A DNA stretch of 64,000 nt from Rotaria macrura (Eukaryota > Rotifera > Eurotatoria > Philodinida > Philodinidae), in the NCBI GenBank assembly GCA_900239685.1, contig OENT01000690.1:21384-85383 (forward strand), written 5' to 3'. Shown in pieces: positions 1-12,900 of the stretch. The position numbers and the translations under genes are program-made. The notes under the pieces are model-generated. The model ran no database searches. It worked only from the letters and a program-made list of their open reading frames with translations, and was not told where the DNA came from. Numbering within the stretch: the stretch's first letter is position 1; each line of letters opens with the position of its first letter.

Positions 1-2180
1 TCGAGTCATTGATTTTTTTGATTTCTTGATTTAAAATTGGTTTAAAATTGATTTAAAATCAAATAAATCAGCTGTTTTCCCCTTGGTGCAGCCTCTACTT
101 ACTTCATGACTAAATGTCTTAGTCAATAATACTTTCTCAAATATATAAAGCCTCGAAGGTCATAATTTTCACAAAAAAAACAAATTTAGTCTGTGAAACT
201 CTTTTTCTATGCCAGGCTGATACAGTTTTTCAAAAGTTTTTCTTTCAGTACATCATCGTTATTGATTCATCATTTTACAGATATTTGTTTTAATGAATTT
301 CAAAAAAGAAAGATACCTAACAGTTTCAAGTTCTACTGGCCTAACACATATTCAATCAGTTCATTACTTTCAAAGTACTAATCACGATGCTTATCGATCA
401 AACAGTAGAGAGCTATCTTGAAATAATGTTTTGATATCATATCCAATTTAAGTAATTATATCTTTTTTTTGTAGTTGTTCTTCTGTCAAATAGAATAAAA
501 GAAAATTAAAAGTAATTACGTCAAAATAAGCTGTCTCTAGAAATTGGGTTATCATCAACAAACAACAACTCGAAGTTTAGTTTCTTCGACATCACGAATC
601 ACAAGATAGATCACAGTAACCGCAACATAATGAAGAAGTTGAAAAAGCTAACTACAGCATACATATTCTTTTGTTACACATAGAAAAAGGGCTACGCGTC
701 TATACGCACTTTCATCGGAGTTGATAGCTCTCAATGTAAATTGTCATCAAAAACGAACAAAGACTAGCAGAAGAAGGTACTATGAGTTTATTGAAATATT
801 CCACAAAAGCAATGTTTTGCTTTGAACAATCAAAACAATGATTAGCTATGAGAAGAAATTTTTAAGAGGTGTTAAAGATTTGAGATAGTGTTAATATACA
901 GTAGAAGACCAAAGTCACCCCCCCCCCTCCCCCGCACCGGAGAAAGTATCAACTATTATGAATCCTGAAACTTTGTGTATACAGAGTTCATCAAGAAGGT
1001 AGATCAAAACGACAATTCTGCTACAATGATTTAACCCCATAGAGACTTGTGAAAAATACGAAATAAGAATCACCTACATAGCCTTTGAACTTGACGAATC
1101 TCGAAGAAAATGAGTTTTCTATATATTCTTTATGTTACTACGACTATTTTACAGTAATTTTTTTATATGAAGAAAGGTCATCTTGCATCTTGTTGAGACG
1201 AGAACACAGTATTTATAATAATTCAATGGTTGAAATTCAAACTCTTCGAAAAGTGGTATCTATAGTTCCTCTCACATAGTGAACAAAACTGCGTACGTAT
1301 AAGAAATAGCATATCTGTGGTCCCAACGTTGGCGAAAATAAAAATTCAAAAACATTCAAAAGTGCCCACGCTGAAGCTAACAAATTCATCATTCGATTAA
1401 AGTGTGATCGTCAACTGAACTAAAACTCCATTGAAAAACATCACGAAATAATCATTTATTTGGTAAAAAGTTGAGCAAAATTGAATAGATAATCCATTTC
1501 AAGTGAAGAATGTAAGTGAAAAAAAGATGCCCCATCCATCATACTTCTCTTGGTAATGAACCAATCACAGCAAAATTGTGTCTCTGATCTATACTGCCCA
1601 GTTGCATGAATCCGATATCGGATCAGACAGAATCTCATCAGATTCGATTAGTCCTCGTGATCCGATCGGATTAGGGGAAACAGAAATACAAACGGATCCG
1701 ACGGAAGAGACCTATTTCATTAATTAGGTACTAGTTAGTACTTGGGGACATATCCTAAAAGTGGAAGAAAATCCTACAGTAGAATCCGATAGGCATTCAA
1801 AAATAAGGTTCCAAAAGTCATTGTGTTTCCCAGAATACGATCGGATTGAATCTCTTAGAGACTTTTATCGTCTACTGTAAATACACTAATTAACTTAGAA
1901 TGAGTGAGAGTATCAGCGACAGTTGCCTATTTGACTAGAACCAACGAGAAACATTTTCTCGCTCAATTGTTTACTTTATTACTAACGCGTATTCTATTGA
2001 ATATTTAGATTAGTAGAGAACGCTTTGCGTTCAAAACTTTGATATACAGTCTCCAGATAAATAATGTCAAGCTCTCATGTCTACGTTGAACCTTTTTATA
2101 TGATTCTTAAGAAAAAATAATTGACAAAAACTGCCCTTTCCTCATGTGATAGATTATAATATTTAAAAGAAAATATCACT
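1..2180. other. gene-free stretch
   Basis: No supported gene. The sequence is AT-rich with short open frames only. The first 60 bases repeat TTTAAAATTG-like units. A C-rich run lies near 918-936. A dispersed repeat rich in GGATCCGAT-type words occupies about 1597-1860 and is listed separately. The 3' end of the neighbouring minus-strand gene may reach into 2050-2180 through one more exon that I could not fix. Confidence 0.6.
1597..1860. repeat. partial copy of GGATCCGATCGGAT dispersed repeat
   Basis: The stretch begins CCCAG, then ATGAATCCGATATCGGAT, and is full of ATCCGAT/ATCGGAT words. Its middle (AACGGATCCGACGGAAGAG, then CTATTTC) matches the reverse complement of the middle of the element at 37682-38030. 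That fits two copies of one family in opposite orientation. I could not find a clean right terminal repeat here, so the copy is probably truncated or diverged. Confidence 0.5.
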
Positions 2181-3631
2181 TCAAGTACTTACAACGTCGT
2201 TTGATTGTTCTGGTGAATTTATCTTATTTTCACATAATACATCCGCTATGAATTTTATTCCTTGATCACCTAAATGATTGTCTGATAAATATAATTCAGT
2301 TAATGTTCGACTATATCGAAGTATTTCTGCTAAATATTGAGCACCTTCAGATGTAATATTATTTGATTCTAAATTGAGAGTTTCAATGTGTGAATTGATA
2401 ATTGATGATGCTAATATTTTTACACCTATGTCCGATAGATGATTATTACGAAGATCTAATAATTGCAATGTTGTATTATGAGATAAACCTTCAGATAAAA
2501 TTGAGCTAGCTTGAGATGTAAAATGGTTATCTCGTAAACGAATTCGCTTACAATGATGTTTATTAATGACATGCTTTACAATAATTTTCATGTCTTCATC
2601 AATTAAATTTTGTTTATCAAAAATTAATGTCCATGAATGTTCGTTTTTCATAATGTAATGCTCAAGAGATGTATTATGATAATGATCATTTGATATTGAT
2701 GATTGAATGCGTTCCGATGTTTTTAATGGTACGAACAATCTACAAATTATATTCATGCATCAATTAATCAATAGTTGAAAATATGTTTCTTAGTTTACCT
2801 TCGGCAAATATTTCCTGATTGTTTTCTTGCGGATTTTATTGTATTATTATCATTCATCGTATGTAAAAGAAAGGATGATTCGATTTCTAATAAAGCAATT
2901 AAATTTACATGATTATCATCTTGTTTAGAACATTTGATTACTTGAAATTTTGTTGCAGGTAAAAATATAAGAAAATGATCTGTTTGACAATAACAATGTT
3001 TTTCTATATTTTTAATTGTGTTACATTCAATAGTAAATATTGTTTGAATATTGGAACATTTTTCTGATTGTAAATATTCTAATGACATTGTACATAATGA
3101 TAAGTCCCACCAAGTAATGATATCACCGATGTGATATTGTTGAATTAAATTCGATTGACTGCCTCGATAAACAATGCAATGATTTGACGGAAGACGTGCA
3201 AGAGCAGAAAACAAAATTTTCAGATACGATAACCATGGTTGTATTTTATTTTCATCGAGTGTTTGTAATATTGAATTTAAACTCGTTGAAAGAAATTGAT
3301 CAAATGGTTGCCATAGAATAGAATAGAGCATAATCGATGCTGATTCGTCCGATGTTAATCCATCCGCAGGATTAAGACATTTTTGTTTAACATTTTCAAC
3401 ACAAGATGCAATCGATGGTACTAGAGTACGTAATGGTTCAACAGCTTGTTCAAGTGAAACAATCGGCATTTTTTCGTATTTATCAATAGATAAAAAACGT
3501 TTATAATGATCGATTTCGAGATTAACCGGTTTTCGATAACATAGACCCATGAATCGAATAGGAAGTGATCTGATTTTTGAATTAAACAAGCTTATATATC
3601 TGAAATACAAAACGAACAACATACTCAACAT
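2181..3631 (-). CDS. ADP-ribosyltransferase-like protein with leucine-rich repeats, catalytic Glu missing
   Basis: Two exons are visible. Exon 1 runs 3631-2799 and exon 2 starts at 2739, with a 59-nt GT-AG intron (2740-2798) that keeps frame. The N-terminal part resembles the mono-ADP-ribosyltransferase family seen in many copies in bdelloids: a DGLTSDESASIMLYS region, VYRGS (the R motif, about residue 155), SLCTMSL (STS-like motif), then an ADP-ribosylation core ending LPATKF. The expected ExE glutamates align with DHF (2972-2980), so transferase activity is doubtful. Exon 2 encodes about four RNI/NLRC3-type leucine-rich repeats (LDLRNNHLSDIG, LNLESNNITSEG, LYLSDNHLGDQG). A strong GTAAGT donor at 2187-2192 suggests at least one further 3' exon, so the C-terminus is incomplete. 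A TTTCAG acceptor at 3600-3606 leaves the start open: ATG 3631, the later in-frame Met of MGLCYRKP, or an upstream exon. Confidence 0.75.
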
Positions 3632-6600
3632 CTTTACGCAGACTAGTTTAATGAGATTTGAATACGATGAACGTCAATCGATTAAAATAGTTTGATAGGC
3701 CTACATTATCCATTCATAACTCATTTAGACGCACTTTTAGAGACGTATGAAATCGCTTTACTAGGTTAAGTGCAAACCATTGAGTAGGTGTGGTCGCTTC
3801 AATGAGCCACACCCTCACATCTATGCACTCAATATAAACGATTATTCGAACATTCAAATCAAGTACAGATGAGCAGATAAAAAAGAATAGAATGATTTAC
3901 GAGATATGTATGAGACAAAGCGATATACGCATTGAAATGTGTATGTGCACGTGTCGTGACAGCAAAAAATAGAATCATTTTACTACTGATGATCTTTTAT
4001 TGAAATATGATGTTCTTATTTCTAAAGCAAAAGCAAGACAGAGAAAAGTACTAAGAATGTGAGAGTCAGAAACGAGTTGTTAAACTAACAGCACTTAGTG
4101 ATAATACTATGCTAAAATGGAAGAAATAAACTTATCATTAGCTGTTGATACTTGAGCTGTCAATGATCTCTCTTACGATTATAATAAATTACTGACAGAT
4201 AGTTTCTCTTCCGGGGAAATCACTTCATTCATATTTATCTCAACGAATCGGGAGCAATGTTGTAATATTCTTTAAATAATACGTTTTTTTTGTATTCATG
4301 CTTTCATTGAATGAGTTGAAAAATGCTTTTTGCGATACACTTCAAACTCTTCTTAACAAAATATGCTAAATGAAGAGTCGATTCAATTTTATTAACGATG
4401 AAAAGCATATTGATAAATATAATTATACAACAAATATTAACATTCTTGTACTTATTCTTTATCTGGTTCTGTGTAAACAAATTGTGAAGAACACTTGAAT
4501 TTTAGTTTGAAAATCTCCATTCAAATATACTTACGTAACTTGAGACAAGTTGCAATCCAACAGATGATCATAGAACATGTACAACGTTCAGAACTGTCGT
4601 ATGAATCATTCAATACCGATATTTGACATTCAGATCATTCCCGACGAACTATCTTGTACTATGGGTATCTCAGTTTATGTAACATTGCTGGTCGACAGAA
4701 AAAAACTTACTTTGCTTTCAGTACTTCTGCAGGGAATCGTAATGATTTATTTCTTCATTTGATCTATTGAAAAAATATTCAAGCATTTTCGAACAGAAGA
4801 AAAACTAATTATTTGCTATCTTCTTAAAAAAGTCCAAGAGATATGATTTAACTGTTTATTGTTTCATTCAAACCCAATAAATTATAACGCAAGCAATACA
4901 AGATAGGCCATGCTCCAGTGTACAGTATGTAATTTTCATGCGATCGAAATTATTGTTTTAGTCATCTGTGATCGATACAAATAGCATGTGTTCATTGCTT
5001 TCAGTCATGTTATCTGCACGTTTTGATTTGCGTATTTGTTATTTTAGCTAATATAAATTTAACAGTTGCCCAAAGGCTAACTATTGGAGTTATTGTTGAT
5101 CATGTGTTGACATAAGCAAAATCCAATTAAGAATAGAAAATATGTTTCTTAGCATCAAGACAAACGACCAGCGTTCCTTATATTTCATATAGATTTTTTG
5201 TAATCCTTCAAAGGATTTGTATTGATATATCTATCTTATTTAAACATGCTTGCTTTGGAGACTTGTACTTACGTAGGGCAATCAATGCAGTTGAAAAACA
5301 CGAAAAACAAAACTAGTGAAATGTTTGGTATGACCAAAATAATACGACTATTGATTTACTGTGATATACTACTTTGATCTATACATGATACATTGCATCG
5401 TTGGTTACTATAAAATGTTTTGAATTTATCTTGACTAAGAATATTTTGTTATCATCTTGTACATGGAATCGTCGTCGGAGCCTGCTTTTCGTGTCTACCA
5501 TTGTTTTTGACAGAAAAAAACACAGAGGTTCACAGTAAGACACAGTAACTTCTTTTAAATCAAAGCTGATCTTAGCATGAGGTGCCGAAAAAGAGTCGTC
5601 TAGTCTGCCTGATAACAGAAGATAGTAAGTTCTCAGTTGCTGAATGAGCTATTTCATCTAATATTGCTGTGTTGAATTTGACCGACATAGTTAAGTATAT
5701 GATGATTTAAAAAGCTGAGAACTGGATCATAGCTTTTTTTTGGCAAGAACTTAGACATACCATGAATATTTCCTATATGATTGGAATTTTCTTGCAGGTA
5801 AAGGCTGATATTTTCACAAGCATATTACTGTGAATCAATTTTAACTTTTAAGAAATTAAACTAAATATCATAGATGAAAATCATTCATTGGCTTCTAAGA
5901 TCGTCTAATTGGTATCGATATCAAATTGGTTGTATGAATTGTTGAAAAATTCATTCGAACACTTGTATAAATATATATATACGAGAGCACTTCCTGAAGT
6001 TAATGGTTAAATATTTCATGTCTTCGAATTTTAATCTTTTTCTAAGTGATATCTGATTTCATCAAGTTTAGCTATTTCTAATTGTCCATGACACTAATTT
6101 AAACAGAATCTCAATAACATGAACATTTGATATAACATCATATACACTTCTGATGCCTCTCTTGAATTTCTTTGTTGTACTGATCTGCTGTACATATAGT
6201 GTTTTCGTAAAAATATTTGAATGATCATTGTATATTCCTTTTATTCATCTTTTTCCAATTTGATACAGAATAATTATTATGATTATGGCTGATATCTATT
6301 GAATGCATAGAGCATGAGACACTATGCATGTTTTATAAGTAAGTACAAATTAGTTTGAATATAGTAGTGGGTAAAAGTCTCAGCCCTCGATGATCTCAGT
6401 CATTTCGAATGCTAAAGAATTGAACATTGGTGTGCATATACTTCGTCAAGATAGTAGATCAGAGACGCCATGTTGTGTTGATTGTTTCAGTAAAATCGAC
6501 TGAGTTTCTGTTTCATTCAAACACATAAAAAATCAATAATGTATTTACAGTAGTAAGAGATAATGAAAAATAATAGCCAAATTATGTCTCTGATTTACAC

Positions 6601-8473
6601 TCTTGATGAATTACGTCCATATTAATTTTCGAACTTTTAACATTCATAATAGTTAAGAACTTCCAGGGTCGAGACTTTTGACCAATATTATGTATGCCAT
6701 CAATTAGTTATCGTAACTGGATAGCAACATATTGATTTGAAAATATTCAGAATATGCATTAAACAATTGTTTTATTCCTGTGATAGATAATATTCATAAT
6801 AAAGTCACACAACTTTCAAATATCATTAGACATGATATCCAACATTACTAGTTATATCATCTATGCTCTTATGATTGGAGACGAATTGTTGTCACATTTC
6901 AATGTGCAGGTCTTTCAAATAAAATGCTTATATATATATATATGTTTAATCGTATGCAAGTCTCGCTACATGTAAATATGTAAGACAAAAACCAGAAACA
7001 AAGTGTTCGATAAAAATATGGCACAATCATTTTCTAGGAACTTCCATCTGTTTAATTACAAATGGTTCTCTGAATATTGTCACCAACTCTGGTTGCTTTT
7101 AGTACCTGCAACATAGAAGAACTAAATCTACTCATGTCTGGTTAAAAATACTCGATGAAATAGTTGAAAACCTACTTGTATTGCTTCTACTATTCCCTTA
7201 ATAAAATGTCCTTTTAACTTCGGAATCGTTTTTTGTGTGCTCAAAAAGTGAGTACACTCTAGAATCGGTCAGTGTGTCTGGGCTGCCAGCCGTTTACACG
7301 ATTCCTCTTTATAAATATATTCGATTGAGCTGAAATTTTGTGCACAGAATTGTCTCATGAATATTTCGGTCGAGTTCAAAGATGAGAAGGATCCGGTAAG
7401 AAATGGCTGAGTATAATCGAAAAAAGTGTCATTATTGACGAAACAATTTCTGAGGGGGGGGGGGGTACAGGGATTTTTCAAAAAATACTTTTTTCTCAGA
7501 ATTATCCACAACGTATATAAATTGACTCAGTTTTTAACGCTGATTCCGAATCTGATATTAGTTTTGAACTAGATCGAGCTTTCTAAAAGAACATCGCCTG
7601 AAAAAGGTCCCGAAATAAACAAAAACTGCATCCTGAAACTAAATTGCCTAGATACGTCTCAGATGACCAGTAGTTTTGGAGTTTCTCAAAAAGGTTTACC
7701 AAGATACTTCATCCGTGCACACATTCTAGAATGACTGATTTGTCTCATTCACTTTTTGAAGTACACAACTCTCGGACATAAGTCCGAAGTTTTCACATTT
7801 ATTTTTAATACAATTGAAACTACTCATCATAAAATATGATTCGATTTGTACAACGATGGTTGAGTCTTGTGAGCGCAGAAACAGCAAGATAATAGACAAT
7901 ATGAGTACTGTCAGATTGTCGTGGAAGAACAAAAGAGTTCTTTTTTTTCTATAGTGATCCATTCGAATGCATCACCTGTTCTATTCATTGGAAATTAGTA
8001 TGTTCAAACCTAGATTTGATGAAAATACCCGTATATATATATATATATGTTAAAGATGCACAACAGAGAAGTGCCAATTGATAAAAATTAATGAATGTCC
8101 TCGAATAGCTTGTACTTTCAATAAATACGAGTTCATTCCATGAAAATAGCTAGTCGAGAAGCTTCAAGACAACACATATCTCAAACGATCAAAACCAAAA
8201 AATCAATTTCAGTTGTCTTATAAATCGATAATCAACTTATTATTATATCCATCTATCTTCCATTGAATGATCACAATGGATTCTTGAAAGTATATACAAA
8301 ACATTAGACTTGTTATAATATCATGCTTGCCATCAATAATATCATTGTAGGAATCATCTCGATATTTTTTCATTGAATAAACCATATTAAAGAAATAATA
8401 TTAGATAGCTGAATGCAAAAATATTGTTTAAAAGAAATAGTACATAAAACAATATTAAGTTTATATAAATGTA
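3632..8473. other. long gene-free stretch
   Basis: About 4.8 kb without a coding region I can support. Open frames are short, uninterrupted by convincing splice sites and without recognisable motifs. A G10 run lies near 7456-7466, and short TA microsatellites occur at about 5970-5985, 6930-6945 and 8033-8048. No long inverted repeat was recognised by eye. Confidence 0.6.
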
Positions 8474-9901
8474 TTACTGAATGACGTGTGAATAGTTCAT
8501 AACAAGCTGTTGAATTGTTGTTGAACTATTTTTATATTTTTCAATAGCCTGTTTTAATTCTGTTATACTTTCTTTTAGTTTGGGATTTCTATAGTCAAAT
8601 GTCACAATATTCAATCCAGGAAAATTAAATATTAATAATTCTTTTAAATTAATCAATAGATCAGGATTAGGTGCATAGGTACCAGATCCATTATCGAATA
8701 CTAATTCCCAATCATCGTCCAATTTGTCCCATCCGTGTATTGGTCGTAGATGAAATTCACCAGCATAACGAACATATTCCGATCCATTAGCTAGTAATGC
8801 ATGTTTACTTGCAAAATCTGCAAAAAATTGAACATCAGTTTCACTAAAACGCCATGTACTATCATCAATCACATAAGTATAAATACATGGTTTAATGCAT
8901 TGCGTCTTACGATCGGAAAAGATGAATTTCCAAAGATCATCAGCATTCTTTACTTGTCCATTTTCATTATGTTTTAATGTTCGACCGTACAATACTTTAT
9001 GTGCTAATTTAATTGTATTCTGTGATGCTAATGAACATGGACTATTGCCAAATATAGTTTTTGCAGCTTTATATGCTCTATTCCAATGTTGTCGTTCTTG
9101 AGGTTTGAAAAAAACTGGTATTCTTGCTATTTGTATTTTCCATGTTGAATAAACACGATCAGCGTTAAGCATAGTCAAATGACCAACAGCATACGAATCA
9201 TGTCGAAAATATCGGCAAGGACCATCGAATGTGTAGCGTGGTAAATGCTTGGTCTCTTCTGATGATTCCATCGAATGAATAGACAAATGAAAGTAGCCAT
9301 TATGACAATCGAATGGGCCAAATATTTCATGACCTTTTTGTGGAGCATGATAATTAACAATATTTGAAATTTCGAATTCACCAATGTAATCATCAACAAT
9401 TTTATCATCATCTTTATCATAGATTTTCACTGTCAATTTGGCATCCGAAGGAATGTTTCGAACAATCCATTTTTCATTTTCCCATTTCGGTGTTGCCGTA
9501 TTCGACTGAATGGTTGATCTAAAAATCTATGAATATTTACCGAAATCATGACAAACAAATGTGACCTTGAAATTTTACGTTGGAAACATTTGTCTAACAC
9601 TCAACTGTTTTTAGTGAGGACCTACTTGAATATATGAAAATATCACTTACGTAAATGATATTCGACCATCGATTTTTGCTATAAAATAAGGATCAGCATA
9701 ACCTACCACGTCCATCTTTGGTAAATCCTGTATAAAAAATAGAGTCTATTGAAAATAGAAAATAAAAATTCTTGATAGATTTACCTCAGCAAAATAAAAT
9801 TGAATAATAACATCGTAGCTATTCTGAGAATCTTCTAACGCCAAAAAAGTTGTTTCCAAAAGGGTAGTTTTCAGACCAGAAGAAATTGAATGAGACGACA
9901 T
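8474..9901 (-). CDS. C2-domain protein, 412 aa, fungal-like family
   Basis: Three exons: 9901-9785, 9727-9651 and 9518-8474. Introns of 57 and 132 nt have GT-AG ends, and the join is in frame with 1,239 coding bases. The start ATG at 9901 is the first in exon 1. Residues about 25-110 form a C2 domain: GYADPYFIAKIDG, then TATPKWENE and the acidic loop YDKDDDKIVDDYIGEF, with several aspartates suited to Ca2+ and phospholipid binding. The remaining 300 residues (PRYTFDGPCRYFRHDS, YSTWKIQIARIPVFF, IYTYVIDDSTWRFSET, YAGEFHLRP, FDNGSGTYAP) look like the conserved region of uncharacterised C2 proteins I recall from fungi. The similarity is from memory and would suggest horizontal transfer. There is no signal peptide or membrane segment. 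Its molecular function is unknown, and membrane or lipid association is an inference from the C2 domain. Confidence 0.85.
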
Positions 9902-12900
9902 TAGGTTGTATTATTTGTAATTAAACCAAATTGTTTCTTTTACTTTTTTTGAACGACGAGAAGTTGATCAGTGCATTGACTTACTTCAAATACTTTTGTA
10001 TGCAATTTGTTACGATTGACTTTCTTGTTGATTCTGTTTTTTTTCTTTCTTGCCGTTTTCAAGCTGTTTGATACGAATGTAGTATGACATGTTATGATTC
10101 TTTGTTTTCCTTTCACTGATTCATTTCCTTTGCTTTTCCTCTGTTATATATATTTTTCAGCTTTCTATTCCATAGTGCTCTAAAGATGAAGAGTTTTTCA
10201 TAATTTATATTGCTATCGTTATCTAACAGAACGAAAACAAAGAGAATATTCATTTAGACCATATTGTGAAAAGTGTGTATAGATGGTAAACTATGCATTC
10301 TATGCTTTTTGCGGAGAATTAGACGACCAGAAGTCACCTTTGTTGAAATAATGAGCATTAAAGTTAGGATAATATATATATATCCTTTATCTATACACAG
10401 ATTCTGATTTATGCTGGTATATCTTCAATTATATCGATAAAACTAGAATGAAGTTGATTTTATTATTTTTCATTTATTCTGTGTCGACTAACAATGTCGA
10501 ACATTTGATAATCGTTAATTATTTTAGCATCGTCATAGTACTTCTGAATTAATATACGTAGGTTTTTGTAGTTGTTGAGTAAGTTCTACAAAGTTCTCAT
10601 TTGAATGAAACAATTATGTGTATGACTGTTCGAATATCTTCAACTAATTAAGTTCCTATTATGGCAACTGCTAAACATTGAATAAAAGGACAAGCTTTGT
10701 ATTTTAATTCTAGAGCATGAAGTCGTAGTGGTGCATTTAATAAATTTTCAAATGACTAATATAAGACTGTGGTTATCGGTTTTCTCTTCAATCGTACACC
10801 TTGCATAATCCTCGGTAATAGTTTTATTTGACATTGACTGTGATTCAAGTAAATTTTTATTTCAAAAATCTTTCGTAAAATAAGCCAATGAAAATAGATA
10901 CTCTGTTAGTTGGATATGTAGTTATGGATCTAGATATCTCATGTGAAATTAAGATCACGCATAGATATAGGCACTCACAACCTATATGGCGTATCAATTT
11001 GTATAAGGAGTGTCATTTATCATGTTATTTAGTTTAACGTATCCAAGAAACGTGAACATAAATCTAATTTCTTTGTATTATAGCATTATGTCAATGTGTC
11101 GAGGTTGTCATACTTCTTTGAATAGCTAAAATATTTTGGGTTATGCAAAAATATTTGTGATTGAACATTGAATCTTATTTAATTATTTGTCTGATATCAA
11201 CGCCAGAGATCCGGCAGAGTCATGCATCGCCAAATTTCCACAGGATATTGTCGCTATTATCGAGATCATCATTTAATACGATCGGATCTGATAAACTTCT
11301 ATTATCGGCATGATACTCGAGGGGAAATTATTTTCTCGCCAGATAGATTATGCTCAGTTCACTTATTTTCTACATTTATGAACTGAAACTGGGAAATTTT
11401 TAATGGTTTAACAATTTAAATTTGTTTGTATTTTATTGAAGTTTATGAATGTTAGTGAATTTTTACAATTCTTATCAAGATGACTTGTTCATTGAACATC
11501 TCATTAACAAGGCTTGTGAATAATTGTATCTGTCTAATTGTATATCACATAGAAAATAAAAGTGAAGCATGGAGTAAAGATATCTGTAAGACAGAATGAG
11601 ACGCTAATAATCATACAAAACATCTTTTTTTTTTCATATAATAGTTATGATCTTACTTGTGAAAGGAAATATCTATCGACCAATGATTATGATCGCATTC
11701 GACTAAAATTAACTATGATTGATATTATTTCATTGTGCATCATGAAACATAAATCATCTGTAGGTATCTAAAACATACGCCCACCTTTCCAATGCCATTT
11801 GATTTTTTGGCTGCTCATCATGAATATTGTGTAAGTTTGTTTATTTTTTCTAAACATAAATAATATGGAGAGTAAGTCAAAGCAATACGAATACTTTATG
11901 GGCTCTCAGACCTGATGTCATTACTTTCGTAGTCAAACGATGGACTTTATTTTCATCAAATCATTCGGAGAAAGTATGAGTTGACATGAGTTTTCGAGCA
12001 GTCAAGTCAGAAGTTTATTTTTCGTCGTTCTCTGTTTTTGTATAAAGTACGATGAATAACAAACTGTACTTTGGCTATAGAATCAAGAAAGAAAATCATA
12101 CACATGCACTAACCGTACTTTTAATCGCTGTTTACTTTCACTTCTTTTCTTTTGCATTTCAAACGTTCTAGTCGTTTCTATTTCAATGGCTGATTGTTGA
12201 TGTTTGTCTAGTGTAAAAAGAGATTTTTTTCGCTATCCAATTTATTTTCACTTTTTACTTACAACACAGATTGAAGAACGAAAATCTTCAAGCCCCTTGA
12301 AAATTTTTCCTCATCTTCGAACAATTATCGGCGCAGCAGGTATCGATTTTAGTCACTCTTATTTTTGATGTATGCAGTTAATTTTTGGTTAGTATTTCAA
12401 CACATATTGACGGTATACTTAAGCAAAACAATGAATTCGATAGGCAGTCATCAGTAAGTTTACTTGATCAGCGAAAAAATCTCCTAAACATAATCAAACA
12501 AATAAATTTCAGAATTTGTAAAGTCCTATCATATCTAACTGTTGGAAAATATGAGGAAAAACAGCGTTTTAGTGAGTCGTTTTATATTCATTTCACGCTT
12601 TTAAATGCACCATTTTTTGTCAATGACAACTTATTCATATGTGTATAGGAATCTTTTAATCTATTACACATTTTGTCTCTCTAAATAATGACGGTAAGAA
12701 TAATTTTTCGGATTCATTTGCTTGTCGATAATTAGTTTCTTACTTTATGATGACTTTTAGCACAACGTTCAGCATCGTCTGCATCGTAAGAAAACGATAT
12801 TTTTATGAACCCATTAGCAAGAAATCCTGATTGAGTCTCAAGAAACGTTTTTGGGACTATTGGGTCGAGAACATAAATATAAATCATGCCTTGTAGAAAC

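Noticed and set aside
7269-7511. 80-codon minus-strand frame spanning a G10 run
   Set aside because: The frame depends on the homopolymer, has no motif and no splice partner.
9175-9420. Extra frames inside the C2-protein exon on both strands (9175-9420, 8895-9101)
   Set aside because: They are shadows of the conserved coding frame.
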